From: Bacteroidota bacterium
GTDB taxonomy: Bacteria > Bacteroidota > Bacteroidia > Sphingobacteriales > Sphingobacteriaceae
Assembly (NCBI GenBank): GCA_026224775.1
Contig: JAMFRP010000032.1
Span: forward strand, 1-64,000
Direction: 5' to 3'
DNA length: 64,000 bases
The notes under the pieces are model-generated. The model saw only the letters and a program-made list of their open reading frames with translations. It did no database searches and was not told the origin of the DNA. Position numbers and translations under genes: made by a program. This document shows, piece by piece, positions 26,528 through 35,799 of the stretch (within the stretch, counting starts at the first letter, position 1; each line of letters starts with the position of its first letter).

Positions 26528-27145
26528 TTATATTTTATCAATTCTTATCCACTTCATGCCCGCCGCTTCTGCCGCAAGGGTTCCGGCTTCGCCATCTTCA
26601 AAAACAAGGCAATGCTCAGGTGCTACACCTAACTTTTCGGCGGCAGCCAAAAACGGATCAGGATATGGTTTGCCATGCGGGGTTTCGCCTGCGCAAACTA
26701 ATACATCAGGTAATTCAGCTATACCAAGTACGCGCAAGGTCCTTTCCACAGCACTACGCTGGCTTCCTGAGACTACACCAATTTTCACTTTGCCTACGTG
26801 TGCCTTTAGATGATTAACCACATAATCTATGGGTTGGGTTTGATCTATATATTCTTCCAGGAAAAGTTCTTCTCTTTTATGCGCGAATTCAGTCGGATCA
26901 AGTGTGCTGTTGTAGCGTTTGTTTATTTCTTCAACTACTTTTACAACCGGCCAGCCTGCTAGTTCATCAACCAAAGCAGCATCTATTAAAACACCATCTT
27001 GCGCAGCTATATGTACATAGGTTTTTTTGTGGGCGCCCATGTTATCGGCAAGTGTTCCATCGCAATCATATAAAAATGCCTGGAAATCGCCTTCAGTAAG
27101 CACGGTAAGCTTTTCGTATCTGTAATTATTAGTAGTATCTGCCAT
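26528..27145 (-). CDS. HAD-family hydrolase, beta-phosphoglucomutase/YqaB-like
   Basis: 205 residues. Motif I is FLYDCDGTLADN (DxD nucleophile pair), followed by a cap; motif II GVVSGSQRSAVE; motif III Lys in HGKPYPDPFL; motif IV CLVFEDGEAGTLAAEAAGM. It acts on a small phosphorylated metabolite, probably sugar phosphate. It stands alone between the subtilase and a family B repeat. It is not the same subtype as the 13367 gene but has the same fold. Confidence 0.88.
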   Translation of the reverse strand: MADTTNNYRYEKLTVLTEGDFQAFLYDCDGTLADNMGAHKKTYVHIAAQDGVLIDAALVDELAGWPVVKVVEEINKRYNSTLDPTEFAHKREELFLEEYIDQTQPIDYVVNHLKAHVGKVKIGVVSGSQRSAVERTLRVLGIAELPDVLVCAGETPHGKPYPDPFLAAAEKLGVAPEHCLVFEDGEAGTLAAEAAGMKWIRIDKI

Positions 27146-27172
27146 TATACCGCAAAAGTAATTATTTAATAC

Positions 27173-27261
27173 GCCCCACCCAACCCTCCCCGGAAGGGAG
27201 GACTTTTAAAAAAGAGCGAAGCTAAAGTCTCCCCTACCGGGGGGAGATTTAGAGGGGGCCG
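27173..27261. repeat. Family B repeat, copy 2
   Basis: GCCCCACCCAACCCTCCCCG GAAGGGAGG...GTCTCCCCTACCGGGGGGAG ATTTAGAGGGGGCC. It sits between the HAD gene and DUF47 and is nearly identical to the copy inside the pst operon at 30759, including the internal AAAGAGCGAA spacer. Confidence 0.8.
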
Positions 27262-27266
27262 GTTAT

Positions 27267-27926
27267 TTAACTATTAACCGAATAATTAAAACTGTTTACT
27301 AATATGGTTTTTAAAACGTCGGTAACGCTTTTGCACTTATTTGTAGTAGTTTCTAATGAATATAGTATTTCGCGGTATTTGATCAATGTTATCGCATTCT
27401 TCTCGTTTGCGAAAAGATCTGCTAGGGCATTATAATATATCTGGTCAGAATTATGCTCTAATTGTTTAATGTGCCTGCATGATTCCAATATTAAAAGACC
27501 TTTTGCCGATGCACTAAGCATGTTAACCGATTTTTTAATTTCCTTGCTTGCTTCCAGTACAATGTCAGCAATTTCTATCATGGATGAAGTGAACTCTGTA
27601 ATATTATATAAGTACATCCGTTCGCTTGCCTCATGTATAAAATCGGCAACATCATCAATGGCTGATGCAAGGGTATGAATATCGGGGCGGTTTAAAGGGG
27701 TGAATATTACCTTGTCGAGCGCCAGGTATATTTTATGGGTGATGTCATCCCCACAATTTTCAAGGCGGTCTATTTGTTTAAAGATCACTTCCCGGTCATC
27801 AGCCAAGTCACTATTTACTGCATTCACCAGTAAGCCAGCCATCTCAACGGCATTATCGGCAGCCTGATCAAATAGATTGTAGAACTGTGCGCCATTTAAA
27901 AAGTAATCCTGGAAAAATCTTCCCAT
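27267..27926 (-). CDS. DUF47 family PhoU-like protein
   Basis: 219 residues, all helical. The pattern DREVIFKQIDRLENCGDDIT and ASAIDDVADFIHEASERMYL shows the E/DxxxD metal-binding repeats of the PhoU/DUF47 fold. Such proteins accompany low-affinity phosphate (Pit) transporters, but no pit gene is adjacent in this window. It is divergent from the porin-pst operon, 300 bases away, consistent with a phosphate role. Confidence 0.87.
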   Translation of the reverse strand: MGRFFQDYFLNGAQFYNLFDQAADNAVEMAGLLVNAVNSDLADDREVIFKQIDRLENCGDDITHKIYLALDKVIFTPLNRPDIHTLASAIDDVADFIHEASERMYLYNITEFTSSMIEIADIVLEASKEIKKSVNMLSASAKGLLILESCRHIKQLEHNSDQIYYNALADLFANEKNAITLIKYREILYSLETTTNKCKSVTDVLKTILVNSFNYSVNS

Positions 27927-28226
27927 ATGCCTGTTGTTATTTATAAACGCTAAAATAAAGGCGGGATATTAACTAGGCATTAACGCAGGATTATGCTATG
28001 TTAATTTTATATGAACAAATTTTTAAGAAGTGTTTTTGAATGTAAATAACTACTAAACAGTTGTTTACTTAATATAAATTTAATCAATAATTAATCAAAT
28101 TATACTTAGGGTATATAAATCGCACTGAGTTAATATTTAAATAACATTACCAAATGTTAATGCATCCTTAATATTAAGGTAACCTAAGCGCCGCACCTTT
28201 GAAGAAAAAAATTAACTCATTTCGTT
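27927..28226. promoter_or_regulatory. Regulatory gap between DUF47 and the pst operon, with two palindromes
   Basis: 300 bases, no gene. Two symmetric sequences lie in the promoter-proximal part of the porin-pst operon: TAACATT/AATGTTA (28142-28148 and 28153-28159) and CCTTAATATTAAGG (28166-28179). The second is 47 bases before the porin ATG. They could bind a phosphate regulator; no consensus is known to me for this phylum. Confidence 0.35.
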
Positions 28227-29666
28227 ATGAAAAAAACGTTTACGTATCTACTTAGTACTGCCTTATTAACAGGATTGTTAATGAGCAGCTTTACTACTGA
28301 AGCCCAAACTACATTTGCATCGGCAGAAACCATGCATAAAAAAACAGTTATTAAAACTGACTCAGCAGCTAATGCAAATATAACACCTACTAAAGTAGCT
28401 GCAAAGGATGAGCCTGTTGATACTGCATGGCATCCACAAAGAAGATTATGGGGTTACGCATTCGGTGATGCGTATTATGTACAGCATGCTCCAGCATTAA
28501 CTTCTACTCAAGGTAAAGAAAATAACTATTACCAAACACCATCTGGTAGAAATGCTTTCCAATTCCGTCGTTTATACTTAGGTTACGATTACGATATCAA
28601 TAAAAAATTCAAAGCTGAAGTTTTGTTGGCATCTGAGCCAAATGAAAATACATTGCCTGTAAGTAGCACTGTTGGTGTTCAGAACAGCGATAACCTTGCT
28701 GATGGTAAAATGTCATTCTATATCAAAAACTTCAACTTACGTGCAAGAGAAGTTTGGCCAGGAACTGACTTCGTGATAGGTGAATTGAGCACACCAGGTT
28801 TCGCATTGAACGAAGGTGGAACAAACGCTCCAACATCTCTATCGGAAACAACCTGGGGATACCGTTCAGTTGAAAGAACTATCACTGACTTCCATAAGAA
28901 TAACTCTTATGATGTTGGTGCTGCTTTACAAGGTACTTTTGACCCGAAAACTAAAAACTTTGGTTATGTTTTCATGATTGGTGATAATACTACTTCAACT
29001 TTAGCTACTGTTTATAACAGCAATAACGCTTTAAGTGCAACCAATCCTAACCCTAACACAGGTTTCTTTAAAATATTTTATGGCGATTTGTGGGGTAAAT
29101 TCCTGAACAACAGAATATATGTGGATTTATATGCGGATTATGCAAAAACTCAATCTAATACACCTGTAGCTACTACAGTTCTTCCTTCTGGTGTTTTAGG
29201 TACACAAGAGCACAATATGTACAAAATATTTGTTTCGTACAACAGTTCACCTATAACCGTAGGTGTTGAAGCCTATACCCAACAATTTGGATTAGGTGTT
29301 ACCGATAAAAATACATTAACAGCTGAGAATGTAACTGCACAAGGCCTTTCAATATGGGCTAGAGGTGCCATTGTTAAAAATCAATGGGGTTGGTTTGCCC
29401 GTTACGATAGCTACAATCCTGATACCAAATTTAACGGTGCTAATACTTACACTGTTAATACTAACTACGGTTCATATGACCCTACAGTTAAAGAACAATT
29501 TGTTACAGCAGGTTTAGATTTTACACCAGCTAAAAACATCCACTTTATGCCAAACGTATGGTTTACAAGGTACAACGAACAGTTAGACAAAACTACAGCA
29601 GGTTATTTAGCTGATAATCACACTTTGGTATACAGAATGACTTTCTTCTACACTTTTGGTAAATAA
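28227..29666 (+). CDS. Outer-membrane porin-like protein, probable phosphate porin
   Basis: 479 residues. It has an SpI signal peptide (MKKTFTYLLSTALLTGLLMS, cleaved near TEAQ) and a long barrel with repeated aromatic girdles (FQFRRLYLGYDYDINKKF, WGYRSVERT, FVTAGLDFTPAKN), ending VYRMTFFYTFGK. It is 29 bases upstream of pstS, so it is probably the outer-membrane channel for phosphate. The specificity is inferred from context; no OprP-type Arg/Lys ladder was identified. Confidence 0.8.
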   Translation: MKKTFTYLLSTALLTGLLMSSFTTEAQTTFASAETMHKKTVIKTDSAANANITPTKVAAKDEPVDTAWHPQRRLWGYAFGDAYYVQHAPALTSTQGKENNYYQTPSGRNAFQFRRLYLGYDYDINKKFKAEVLLASEPNENTLPVSSTVGVQNSDNLADGKMSFYIKNFNLRAREVWPGTDFVIGELSTPGFALNEGGTNAPTSLSETTWGYRSVERTITDFHKNNSYDVGAALQGTFDPKTKNFGYVFMIGDNTTSTLATVYNSNNALSATNPNPNTGFFKIFYGDLWGKFLNNRIYVDLYADYAKTQSNTPVATTVLPSGVLGTQEHNMYKIFVSYNSSPITVGVEAYTQQFGLGVTDKNTLTAENVTAQGLSIWARGAIVKNQWGWFARYDSYNPDTKFNGANTYTVNTNYGSYDPTVKEQFVTAGLDFTPAKNIHFMPNVWFTRYNEQLDKTTAGYLADNHTLVYRMTFFYTFGK

Positions 29667-29695
29667 TAACAAACAAGTAATATAAAATACAGATC

Positions 29696-30736
29696 ATGAA
29701 AGTAATGAAAAGTTTAAAAGTTGCGGTTGTTGCATTAGCAGCATCAGTGGCAACATTATCTGCTTCGGCACAGGATAATACCTTACTGGGTGCAGGTAGT
29801 ACATTTGTTTACCCCCTGTTCTCAAAAATGTTCTCTCAATACACTGCTACTAAAGTAAACTATCAGTCAATTGGTTCTGGTGGCGGTATATTACAGTTAA
29901 CAAACAAAACAGTTGATTTTGGTGATTCAGATGCTCCTTTAAATGCTGATCAAACAGCTAAAATGAGTGCCCCTGTTCTGCATATCCCAATGACTTCAGG
30001 TGCTGTTGTTGTAACTTACAACATCCCTGGTGTTAGCGCGGCTTTAAACCTTACCGGTAAAGATCTTGCTGATATTTACTTAGGTAAAATTACTACCTGG
30101 AACGCTGCTGAAATTAAAGCTAGCAACAAAGGTGTTAACTTACCTGAATTACCTATCGTGGTTATTCACCGTTCAGACGGTAGCGGTACATCATTTATCT
30201 TCACTGATTACTTAACTAAAGTAAATGCTGATTGGGCAAAAAGAGTTGGTAAAGCAAGTGCTGTTAACTGGCCAGCTGGTTTAGGTGGCAAAGGTAGCGA
30301 AGGTGTTGCTGGTTTAGTAAAGCAAACTCCTGGTGCTATTGGTTATGTTGAATTAGCTTATGCTAAACAAAACCACATGCCTTTTGCTAACATCCAAAAC
30401 AAAGGCGGTAAATTTATTACTCCAACTATCGAAGCAACAACTTTAGCAAGCAACGTGGTTATCCCTGCAGATTCAAAAGTATCTATCACTGATACTGATA
30501 ACCCTAAAGGTTACCCAATTGCCAGCTTTACCTGGGCTTTAATATACAAAGAGCAAAACTATGGTAGCCGTTCAAAAGCTCGTGCTACTGAATTAGTGAA
30601 ATTGTTATGGTGGAACATTCACCAGGGACAAGCTGATTGCGCTCCGTTAAACTATGCACCGCTTTCAAAATCGGCTGTTAAAGTTGCTGAGCAAATATTA
30701 AAATCAGCTACTTACGATGGTAAAGCAATATTATAA
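29696..30736 (+). CDS. pstS: Phosphate ABC transporter substrate-binding protein
   Basis: 346-residue periplasmic binding protein that delivers phosphate to PstCAB. The signal peptide ends SASAQ. Phosphate-contact motifs are present: LLGAGSTFVYPLFSKM (first loop), SIGSGGGILQL, DFGDSDAPL and HRSDGSGTSFIF. Length is as for PstS. Only 29 bases separate it from the porin. The pstC gene follows after a family B repeat, which may raise PstS levels relative to the channel subunits. Confidence 0.96.
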   Translation: MKVMKSLKVAVVALAASVATLSASAQDNTLLGAGSTFVYPLFSKMFSQYTATKVNYQSIGSGGGILQLTNKTVDFGDSDAPLNADQTAKMSAPVLHIPMTSGAVVVTYNIPGVSAALNLTGKDLADIYLGKITTWNAAEIKASNKGVNLPELPIVVIHRSDGSGTSFIFTDYLTKVNADWAKRVGKASAVNWPAGLGGKGSEGVAGLVKQTPGAIGYVELAYAKQNHMPFANIQNKGGKFITPTIEATTLASNVVIPADSKVSITDTDNPKGYPIASFTWALIYKEQNYGSRSKARATELVKLLWWNIHQGQADCAPLNYAPLSKSAVKVAEQILKSATYDGKAIL

Positions 30737-30747
30737 TCTATAGAGTC

Positions 30748-30858
30748 AAGAATCAAGAGCCCCTCCCAACCACCCTCCCCGGAAGGGAGGGCTTTTAAAA
30801 AGAGCGAAATTAAGTCTCCCCTACCGGGGGAGATTTAGAGGGGGCTAATTCTTGATTC
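30748..30858. repeat. Family B repeat inside the pst operon, copy 3
   Basis: The core 30759-30845 (GCCCCTCCCAACCACCCTCC...GGGGGAGATTTAGAGGGGGC) is bounded by AGAATCAAG and CTTGATTCT arms. Hairpins could stabilise or block the transcript between pstS and pstC. Confidence 0.8.
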
Positions 30859-30907
30859 TCTCAAAAAAACTACCAGCTTCCTGCGAAAATCGGGGGCTGG
30901 TAATTGT

Positions 30908-31846
30908 TTGTATAAGAAAACCAACAAGTTTGTGGAAAATAAAAGATTAAAACTATCTAACAGTCAGCTTAAATGGGAAACCATATTTAGGCGTATACTG
31001 ATAGCAATGAGCATTTTGCTGGTGGTCATCATATTGGGTGTACTGGCAACGCTCATCGTTGAATCTATGCCCTCAATCAAATCATTAGGTATAGGGTTTT
31101 TATGGGGCAAGGTATGGGATCCGGTAAGTAATATATACGGCGCTTATCCATTTTTAGTAGGTACGTTGCTTACATCGTTTATCGCGCTTATTATTTCGGT
31201 GCCTTTTTCTTATGCTATCGCGATATACCTTGGGGAGTATAATCCCAAAGGCTGGTTATCTGATCTGTTAAAAAATGCTATCGAACTTATCGCGGCAGTT
31301 CCATCTATCATCTATGGTTTTTGGGGATTGTTTGTACTGGTACCCATCATCCGCACATTTGAGATGAAGATTGGCGTTGCTCCTTATGGTATAGGTGTTT
31401 TAACATCATCACTTATTTTAGCTGTGATGATTATTCCTTACGCGGCATCATTAGGTATAACATTGATTCGTATGGTGCCATCACCATTAAAAGAAGCGGC
31501 TTACGGTTTAGGCGCAACTCGTTTTGAAGTGATCAGAAGTGTAATTATGCCTTATACCCGTTCTGGCTTATTTGCAGGCGTATTGCTTTCATTAGGCAGA
31601 GCCTTAGGCGAAACTATGGCAGTAACCATGTTGATTGGTAATACCAGCGCGGTTGCTGATAGTATTAAAAACGCCATTTTCGGTCCGGGTAACACCATGG
31701 CCAGCGTAATAGCCAATGAGTTTACTGAAGCAGATCATACCCAATATTTATCAGCTTTGATAGAACTGGGCTTGGTGTTGTTTTTTGTAACAGTGATAAT
31801 TAACCTGATTGGTAAACGAATCATCACCCGGTTCACAAACGATTAA
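30908..31846 (+). CDS. pstC: Phosphate ABC transporter permease PstC
   Basis: 312-residue inner-membrane permease with six predicted helices. The EAA-type loop reads SPLKEAAYGLGATRFEVIRS, and GRALGETMAVTMLIG is the conserved PstC segment. The start is probably TTG at 30908 (MYKKTNKF); a GTG at 30932 is an alternative, since no ATG is available in frame near the first helix. It is followed 6 bases later by pstA. Confidence 0.94.
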   Translation: MYKKTNKFVENKRLKLSNSQLKWETIFRRILIAMSILLVVIILGVLATLIVESMPSIKSLGIGFLWGKVWDPVSNIYGAYPFLVGTLLTSFIALIISVPFSYAIAIYLGEYNPKGWLSDLLKNAIELIAAVPSIIYGFWGLFVLVPIIRTFEMKIGVAPYGIGVLTSSLILAVMIIPYAASLGITLIRMVPSPLKEAAYGLGATRFEVIRSVIMPYTRSGLFAGVLLSLGRALGETMAVTMLIGNTSAVADSIKNAIFGPGNTMASVIANEFTEADHTQYLSALIELGLVLFFVTVIINLIGKRIITRFTND

Positions 31847-31852
31847 TCTGTT

Positions 31853-32698
31853 ATGGAATTAAATATAGGATTAAGAAACACCAAGAGCGCGATCTTCAAA
31901 GGTATCATAGTATTCTTCGCTTTTTTAATTACCGTACCGCTTATAGTAGTATTAGGTTACATCATAAAACAAGGTATATTCCAGGTTAACTGGCATTTTT
32001 TAACCAGTGTACCTGCACCGGTAGGTGAAACAGGCGGTGGTATAATAAATGCATTGGTAGGTAGTTTTATCATGGTTATGGTAGCCGCGGTGGTTGCTAT
32101 ACCTGTTGGAATGGCCGCCGGCATATATTTGAGTGAAAATCCACGGTCGAAACTTGCTTACTACAGCGGTTTATGTGTTGATATTTTACAAGGTGTGCCA
32201 TCAATTGTAGTTGGTATTGTTGTTTATTTCTGGATAGTGAAACCGCTTGGCACATTCTCGGCATTATCGGGTAGTGCCGCTTTGGCTATTATGATGTTGC
32301 CGATCGTGATCAGATCGACAGAGCAGACACTCAAAATGCTGCCTGATTCATTAAAAGAGGCAGCGCTTTCATTAGGCGTGCCTTATCACAGGGTGATTTT
32401 AAAAGTTATTGTTCCGTGCGGATTTGCGGGTATCTTATCAGGTATTATGCTGTCAATCGCACGTGTTATCGGTGAAACTGCACCATTATTGTTTACCGCT
32501 TTTGGTAACCCTTATTTGTCATATTCGCTTACTAAACCAATGGAAAGCTTACCGCACCTGATATTTACCTATGCCACCAGCCCTTATGATGACTGGCACA
32601 ACTTAGCCTGGGGCGCATCATTCATATTATTAATGTTTGTTTTAGTATTAAACATATTCACAAAAGTGTTAACAAGAAAATGGAAAGTACAATTGTAA
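31853..32698 (+). CDS. pstA: Phosphate ABC transporter permease PstA
   Basis: 281-residue partner of PstC in the high-affinity phosphate channel. The cytoplasmic loop DSLKEAALSLGVPYHRVI and the segment ARVIGETAPLLFTAFGNP are typical. Six membrane segments. The last 19 bases overlap pstB, showing tight coupling. Confidence 0.95.
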   Translation: MELNIGLRNTKSAIFKGIIVFFAFLITVPLIVVLGYIIKQGIFQVNWHFLTSVPAPVGETGGGIINALVGSFIMVMVAAVVAIPVGMAAGIYLSENPRSKLAYYSGLCVDILQGVPSIVVGIVVYFWIVKPLGTFSALSGSAALAIMMLPIVIRSTEQTLKMLPDSLKEAALSLGVPYHRVILKVIVPCGFAGILSGIMLSIARVIGETAPLLFTAFGNPYLSYSLTKPMESLPHLIFTYATSPYDDWHNLAWGASFILLMFVLVLNIFTKVLTRKWKVQL

Positions 32699-33438
32699 AA
32701 GCTGAAAATTATAACTCTTATTTTGGTGATAACCATGTTGTAAAAGATGTAAATATCAGCATAAACAAGAATGAGGTTATTGCGGTAATGGGGCCCTCGG
32801 GTTGCGGTAAAACTACGTTTTTACGTGGTATCAACCGTATGCACGAATTGATTCCTAACGCGACATCAAAAGGTAAAATCTTACTTGATGGTGAAAATGT
32901 TTATGACATGAATGCTATTTATGTGCGCTCGAAAATTGGTATGGTGTTTCAACGCCCTAACCCTTTCCCGAACCTGAGCATATATGAAAATGTTGTAGCC
33001 GGATACTTGCTTAACGGTATTAAAATATCAAAAGCTGATAAAGATGTGATTGTTGAAAAATCATTAACCAGCGCCGCTTTGTGGAAAGAGGTTAAAGATT
33101 CATTACATAAAAAAGGAACATTTTTATCAGGTGGACAGCAACAGCGCTTATGCATTGCACGCGCTATCGCCATGCAGCCTGAATTGATTTTGTTTGATGA
33201 GCCAACTTCGGCACTCGATCCTATATCTACTTCGAGTGTTGAAGCATTATTTCATGAATTGAAAGCTAACTATACATTGATCATCGTAACACACAATATG
33301 CAGCAGGCTGCCCGTGTTAGTGATAGAACAGCGTTTTTTTACATGGGTGAGTTGGTTGAGTTTGATGATACCAAACAAATGTTCACCAATCCGGCAGATC
33401 AACGCACACAAAATTATATAACAGGAAGGTTTAGTTAA
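32680..33438 (+). CDS. pstB: Phosphate ABC transporter ATPase PstB
   Basis: 252-residue ABC ATPase that powers phosphate import. Walker A GPSGCGKTT (38-46), signature LSGGQQQR (149-156), Walker B LILFDEP (169-175), switch His in IIVTHNMQQA. FDDTKQMFTNP near the end is PstB-typical. The start overlaps pstA. It is followed by a repeat-filled 105-base gap and phoU. Confidence 0.97.
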   Translation: MESTIVKAENYNSYFGDNHVVKDVNISINKNEVIAVMGPSGCGKTTFLRGINRMHELIPNATSKGKILLDGENVYDMNAIYVRSKIGMVFQRPNPFPNLSIYENVVAGYLLNGIKISKADKDVIVEKSLTSAALWKEVKDSLHKKGTFLSGGQQQRLCIARAIAMQPELILFDEPTSALDPISTSSVEALFHELKANYTLIIVTHNMQQAARVSDRTAFFYMGELVEFDDTKQMFTNPADQRTQNYITGRFS

Positions 33439-33543
33439 GCCCCCCAACCCCCTGAAGGGGGAGCGAGGAGCACACTATATAAATGATAAATTAATAATCA
33501 CATTTTAACTAAAATTCCCCCTTTAGGGGGTTAGGGGGTAGAT
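33437..33543. repeat. Family B-like C/G-tract inverted repeat between pstB and phoU
   Basis: GCCCCCCAACCCCCTGAAGG GGGAGCG at one side and TTCCCCCTTTAGGGGGTTAG GGGG at the other, with about 50 AT-rich bases between. The two halves pair with each other and each can form its own hairpin. Confidence 0.65.
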
Positions 33544-34236
33544 ATGACACCATTAGAAATTGAGATAAACGGGCTAAAAAAGGAACTTATCAGTATGTGG
33601 ATATTGGTACAGTCGCAATTAAACAAGGCTAAGGAAGCTATGATCCAGTTTGATAAGGATCTGGCTCGCGAAGTTTTGATAAAAGAAAAAAGAGTAAACT
33701 CTTTTGAGTTAAAGATTGACAGGGATTGCGAAAATATCTTCGCGTTACATTGCCCGGTAGCAATCGATCTTAGGTTCTTATTAGCTGCTTTAAAAATCAA
33801 TACCAACTTAGAGCGTATAGGCGATATTGCTGCCAGTATAGCTAAGTATGTAGTTGATTCATCGGTTAATTTTGATCAGGCGGCTATGGAAAGCACTTCT
33901 ATGATCCGCATGTATGAAGAAGCGGTGAATATATTAATTGATACCCGTACCGCCTTTGAAAAAGAAGATACCGTATTGGCACGTAGCATATTTAAACGTG
34001 ACGATGTGTTAGATAATATTAATGATGCTGCACCAACTACGGTTGCAGACGTTATAAAAGCTGACATTGACAGTTTGCCTGAGGCGCTTTACATTTTATC
34101 CATTATACGTAAACTGGAGCGGGTAGGTGATCAATCAAAGAACATAGCAGAAGAGATTATTTTTTATGTTGAGGCCAAAATCCTTAAACATTATGAGAGC
34201 GGCCGCGAAGATTTGGCTGATGAAGAGCAACAATAG
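33544..34236 (+). CDS. phoU: Phosphate signalling complex protein PhoU
   Basis: 230-residue helical protein that links PstSCAB to the phosphate-sensing kinase and limits uptake. The two PhoU repeats show DRDCENIFALHCPVAIDLRF with INTNLERIGDIAASIAKY, and LPEALYILSIIRKLERVGDQ. The ERxGD motifs are the metal-binding ones. Last gene of the pst operon, ended by a strong terminator at 34267. Confidence 0.95.
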   Translation: MTPLEIEINGLKKELISMWILVQSQLNKAKEAMIQFDKDLAREVLIKEKRVNSFELKIDRDCENIFALHCPVAIDLRFLLAALKINTNLERIGDIAASIAKYVVDSSVNFDQAAMESTSMIRMYEEAVNILIDTRTAFEKEDTVLARSIFKRDDVLDNINDAAPTTVADVIKADIDSLPEALYILSIIRKLERVGDQSKNIAEEIIFYVEAKILKHYESGREDLADEEQQ

Positions 34237-34266
34237 GTTAGTTGAATAAGTTTGATTTGATTTTTA

Positions 34267-34297
34267 AGAGGCAGGTTTTTATACCTGCCTTTTTTTG
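34267..34297 (+). terminator. Terminator of the pst-phoU operon
   Basis: AGGCAGGT (34269-34276) pairs with ACCTGCCT (34283-34290), loop 6, followed by a run of T. It could also serve acr3 on the minus strand. Confidence 0.85.
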
Positions 34298-34302
34298 TTG
34301 GT

Positions 34303-35367
34303 TTAATTTGATGGATAAAATCTTTTCTTTAGCCAGAATGCTACGTTTACTAATGCTATCAAGGCAGGCACTTCAACTAACGGACCTATTACTCCTACAA
34401 ATGCTTGTCCGCTATTAATACCAAATACGCCTATCGCGACAGCAATAGCTAATTCAAAGTTATTACCTGCGGCAGTAAAGGATATTGCGGCATTTTGCGA
34501 ATAATCAGCACCAAGGTATCTACCTAAAAAGAAACTTACTAAAAACATGATGGCAAAGTAAACTATCAACGGTAAGGCAATCCGTAATACATCAAAAGGA
34601 ATAGCCACAATCAATTTACCTTTAAGGCTGAACATTACAATGATGGTAAATAACAAGGCAACCAATGTGATGGGCGATATAAAAGGGATGAATTTTTGCT
34701 GATACCAATCTTTACCCTTTGCTTTGATTAATAGATATCGGCTGCTAAAGCCTGTAATAAACGGTATCCCCAAATACACGGCCACCGACTTTGCAATTGC
34801 GCCAATGGTAATATCGATCTCGGAACCTTTAAAACCCAAAAAAGGAAGAAGGATGGTAATAAACAACCAGGCGTATACGCTGTAAAGCAATACCTGGAAA
34901 ATGCTGTTGATAGCTACCAAGCCTGCGGCATATTCACGGTTGCCATCCGCAAGCTCGTTCCATACTAATACCATGGCGATGCAGCGGGCAATACCTATGA
35001 GTATAAGCCCGATCATATACTGCGGATAGTGATGCAGGAATATTATCGCAAGTGCAAACATTAATATTGGTCCGACGATCCAGTTAAGCAGGAGGGATGC
35101 GCCTAATATTTTGGTGTTGCTGAATACTTTACCAATAGTTTCGTAATTCACCTTAGCCAAGGGCGGATATAGCATTAATATTAAACCAATGGCTAACGGG
35201 ATATTGGTTGTTCCACTGGAGTACGAGTTGATAAAGACTGGTGCCGATGGTATGAAATAACCCAGAGTAATACCGGCGCCCATTGCTATAAAAATCCATA
35301 GGGTTAGGTAGCTGTCTAAAAAAGATAGCTTTTTTCGTTGGGTAGGGTTGCAGTTATTTGCGCTCAT
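34303..35367 (-). CDS. Arsenite efflux permease, ACR3 family
   Basis: 354-residue, ten-helix arsenite/H+ antiporter of the inner membrane. The family Cys lies in [18 protein letters not shown] (fourth helix), needed for As(III) transport, and [18 protein letters not shown] is the conserved later helix. Last gene of arsR-DUF6428-arsC-acr3; it starts 4 bases after arsC. It exports the arsenite made by the reductase. Confidence 0.93.
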   Translation of the reverse strand: MSANNCNPTQRKKLSFLDSYLTLWIFIAMGAGITLGYFIPSAPVFINSYSSGTTNIPLAIGLILMLYPPLAKVNYETIGKVFSNTKILGASLLLNWIVGPILMFALAIIFLHHYPQYMIGLILIGIARCIAMVLVWNELADGNREYAAGLVAINSIFQVLLYSVYAWLFITILLPFLGFKGSEIDITIGAIAKSVAVYLGIPFITGFSSRYLLIKAKGKDWYQQKFIPFISPITLVALLFTIIVMFSLKGKLIVAIPFDVLRIALPLIVYFAIMFLVSFFLGRYLGADYSQNAAISFTAAGNNFELAIAVAIGVFGINSGQAFVGVIGPLVEVPALIALVNVAFWLKKRFYPSN

Positions 35368-35371
35368 CGGG

Positions 35372-35788
35372 TTATGATAGATGTTCGGTTATGAAACTTT
35401 CGGAGTATGCTTTTATCATATTCCGTACGCTTCTAAATTCGTTCATTACCCCGTTTAAATCACCCGTAGCCTTTGCCGGGTCAGGGAAATTTTGGTGAAA
35501 ACGTTGTGCTTTGGTCGGGAAATAAGGGCAGTTCTCCTTCGCGTTATCACAAACGGTTATCACAAAGTCGAAAGGTATATCCATGTATTCATCAATGTTA
35601 TTGGAGGTGTGTTTGGATATATCTATGCCATCTTCGGCCATAACCTGTATAGCTTTTGGGTTAACGCCATGAGTTTCTATCCCGGCGCTGTAAACATTTG
35701 CTTTGTTGTTTGCAAAGTGCCTTAGATAGCCCTCGGCTATCTGACTGCGGCAACTGTTGCCGGTGCATAATACTAATATGTTTTTCAT
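35372..35788 (-). CDS. arsC: Arsenate reductase, thioredoxin-coupled type
   Basis: 138 residues of the low-molecular-weight tyrosine-phosphatase fold. The catalytic loop is CTGNSCRS (Cys8 nucleophile). Cys80 and Cys87 in [14 protein letters not shown] form the redox pair of thioredoxin-linked ArsC (pI258 type). It reduces As(V) to As(III) for Acr3. The gene sits in the ars operon between DUF6428 and acr3. Confidence 0.94.
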   Translation of the reverse strand: MKNILVLCTGNSCRSQIAEGYLRHFANNKANVYSAGIETHGVNPKAIQVMAEDGIDISKHTSNNIDEYMDIPFDFVITVCDNAKENCPYFPTKAQRFHQNFPDPAKATGDLNGVMNEFRSVRNMIKAYSESFITEHLS

Positions 35789-35799
35789 CTATGTGTTAA

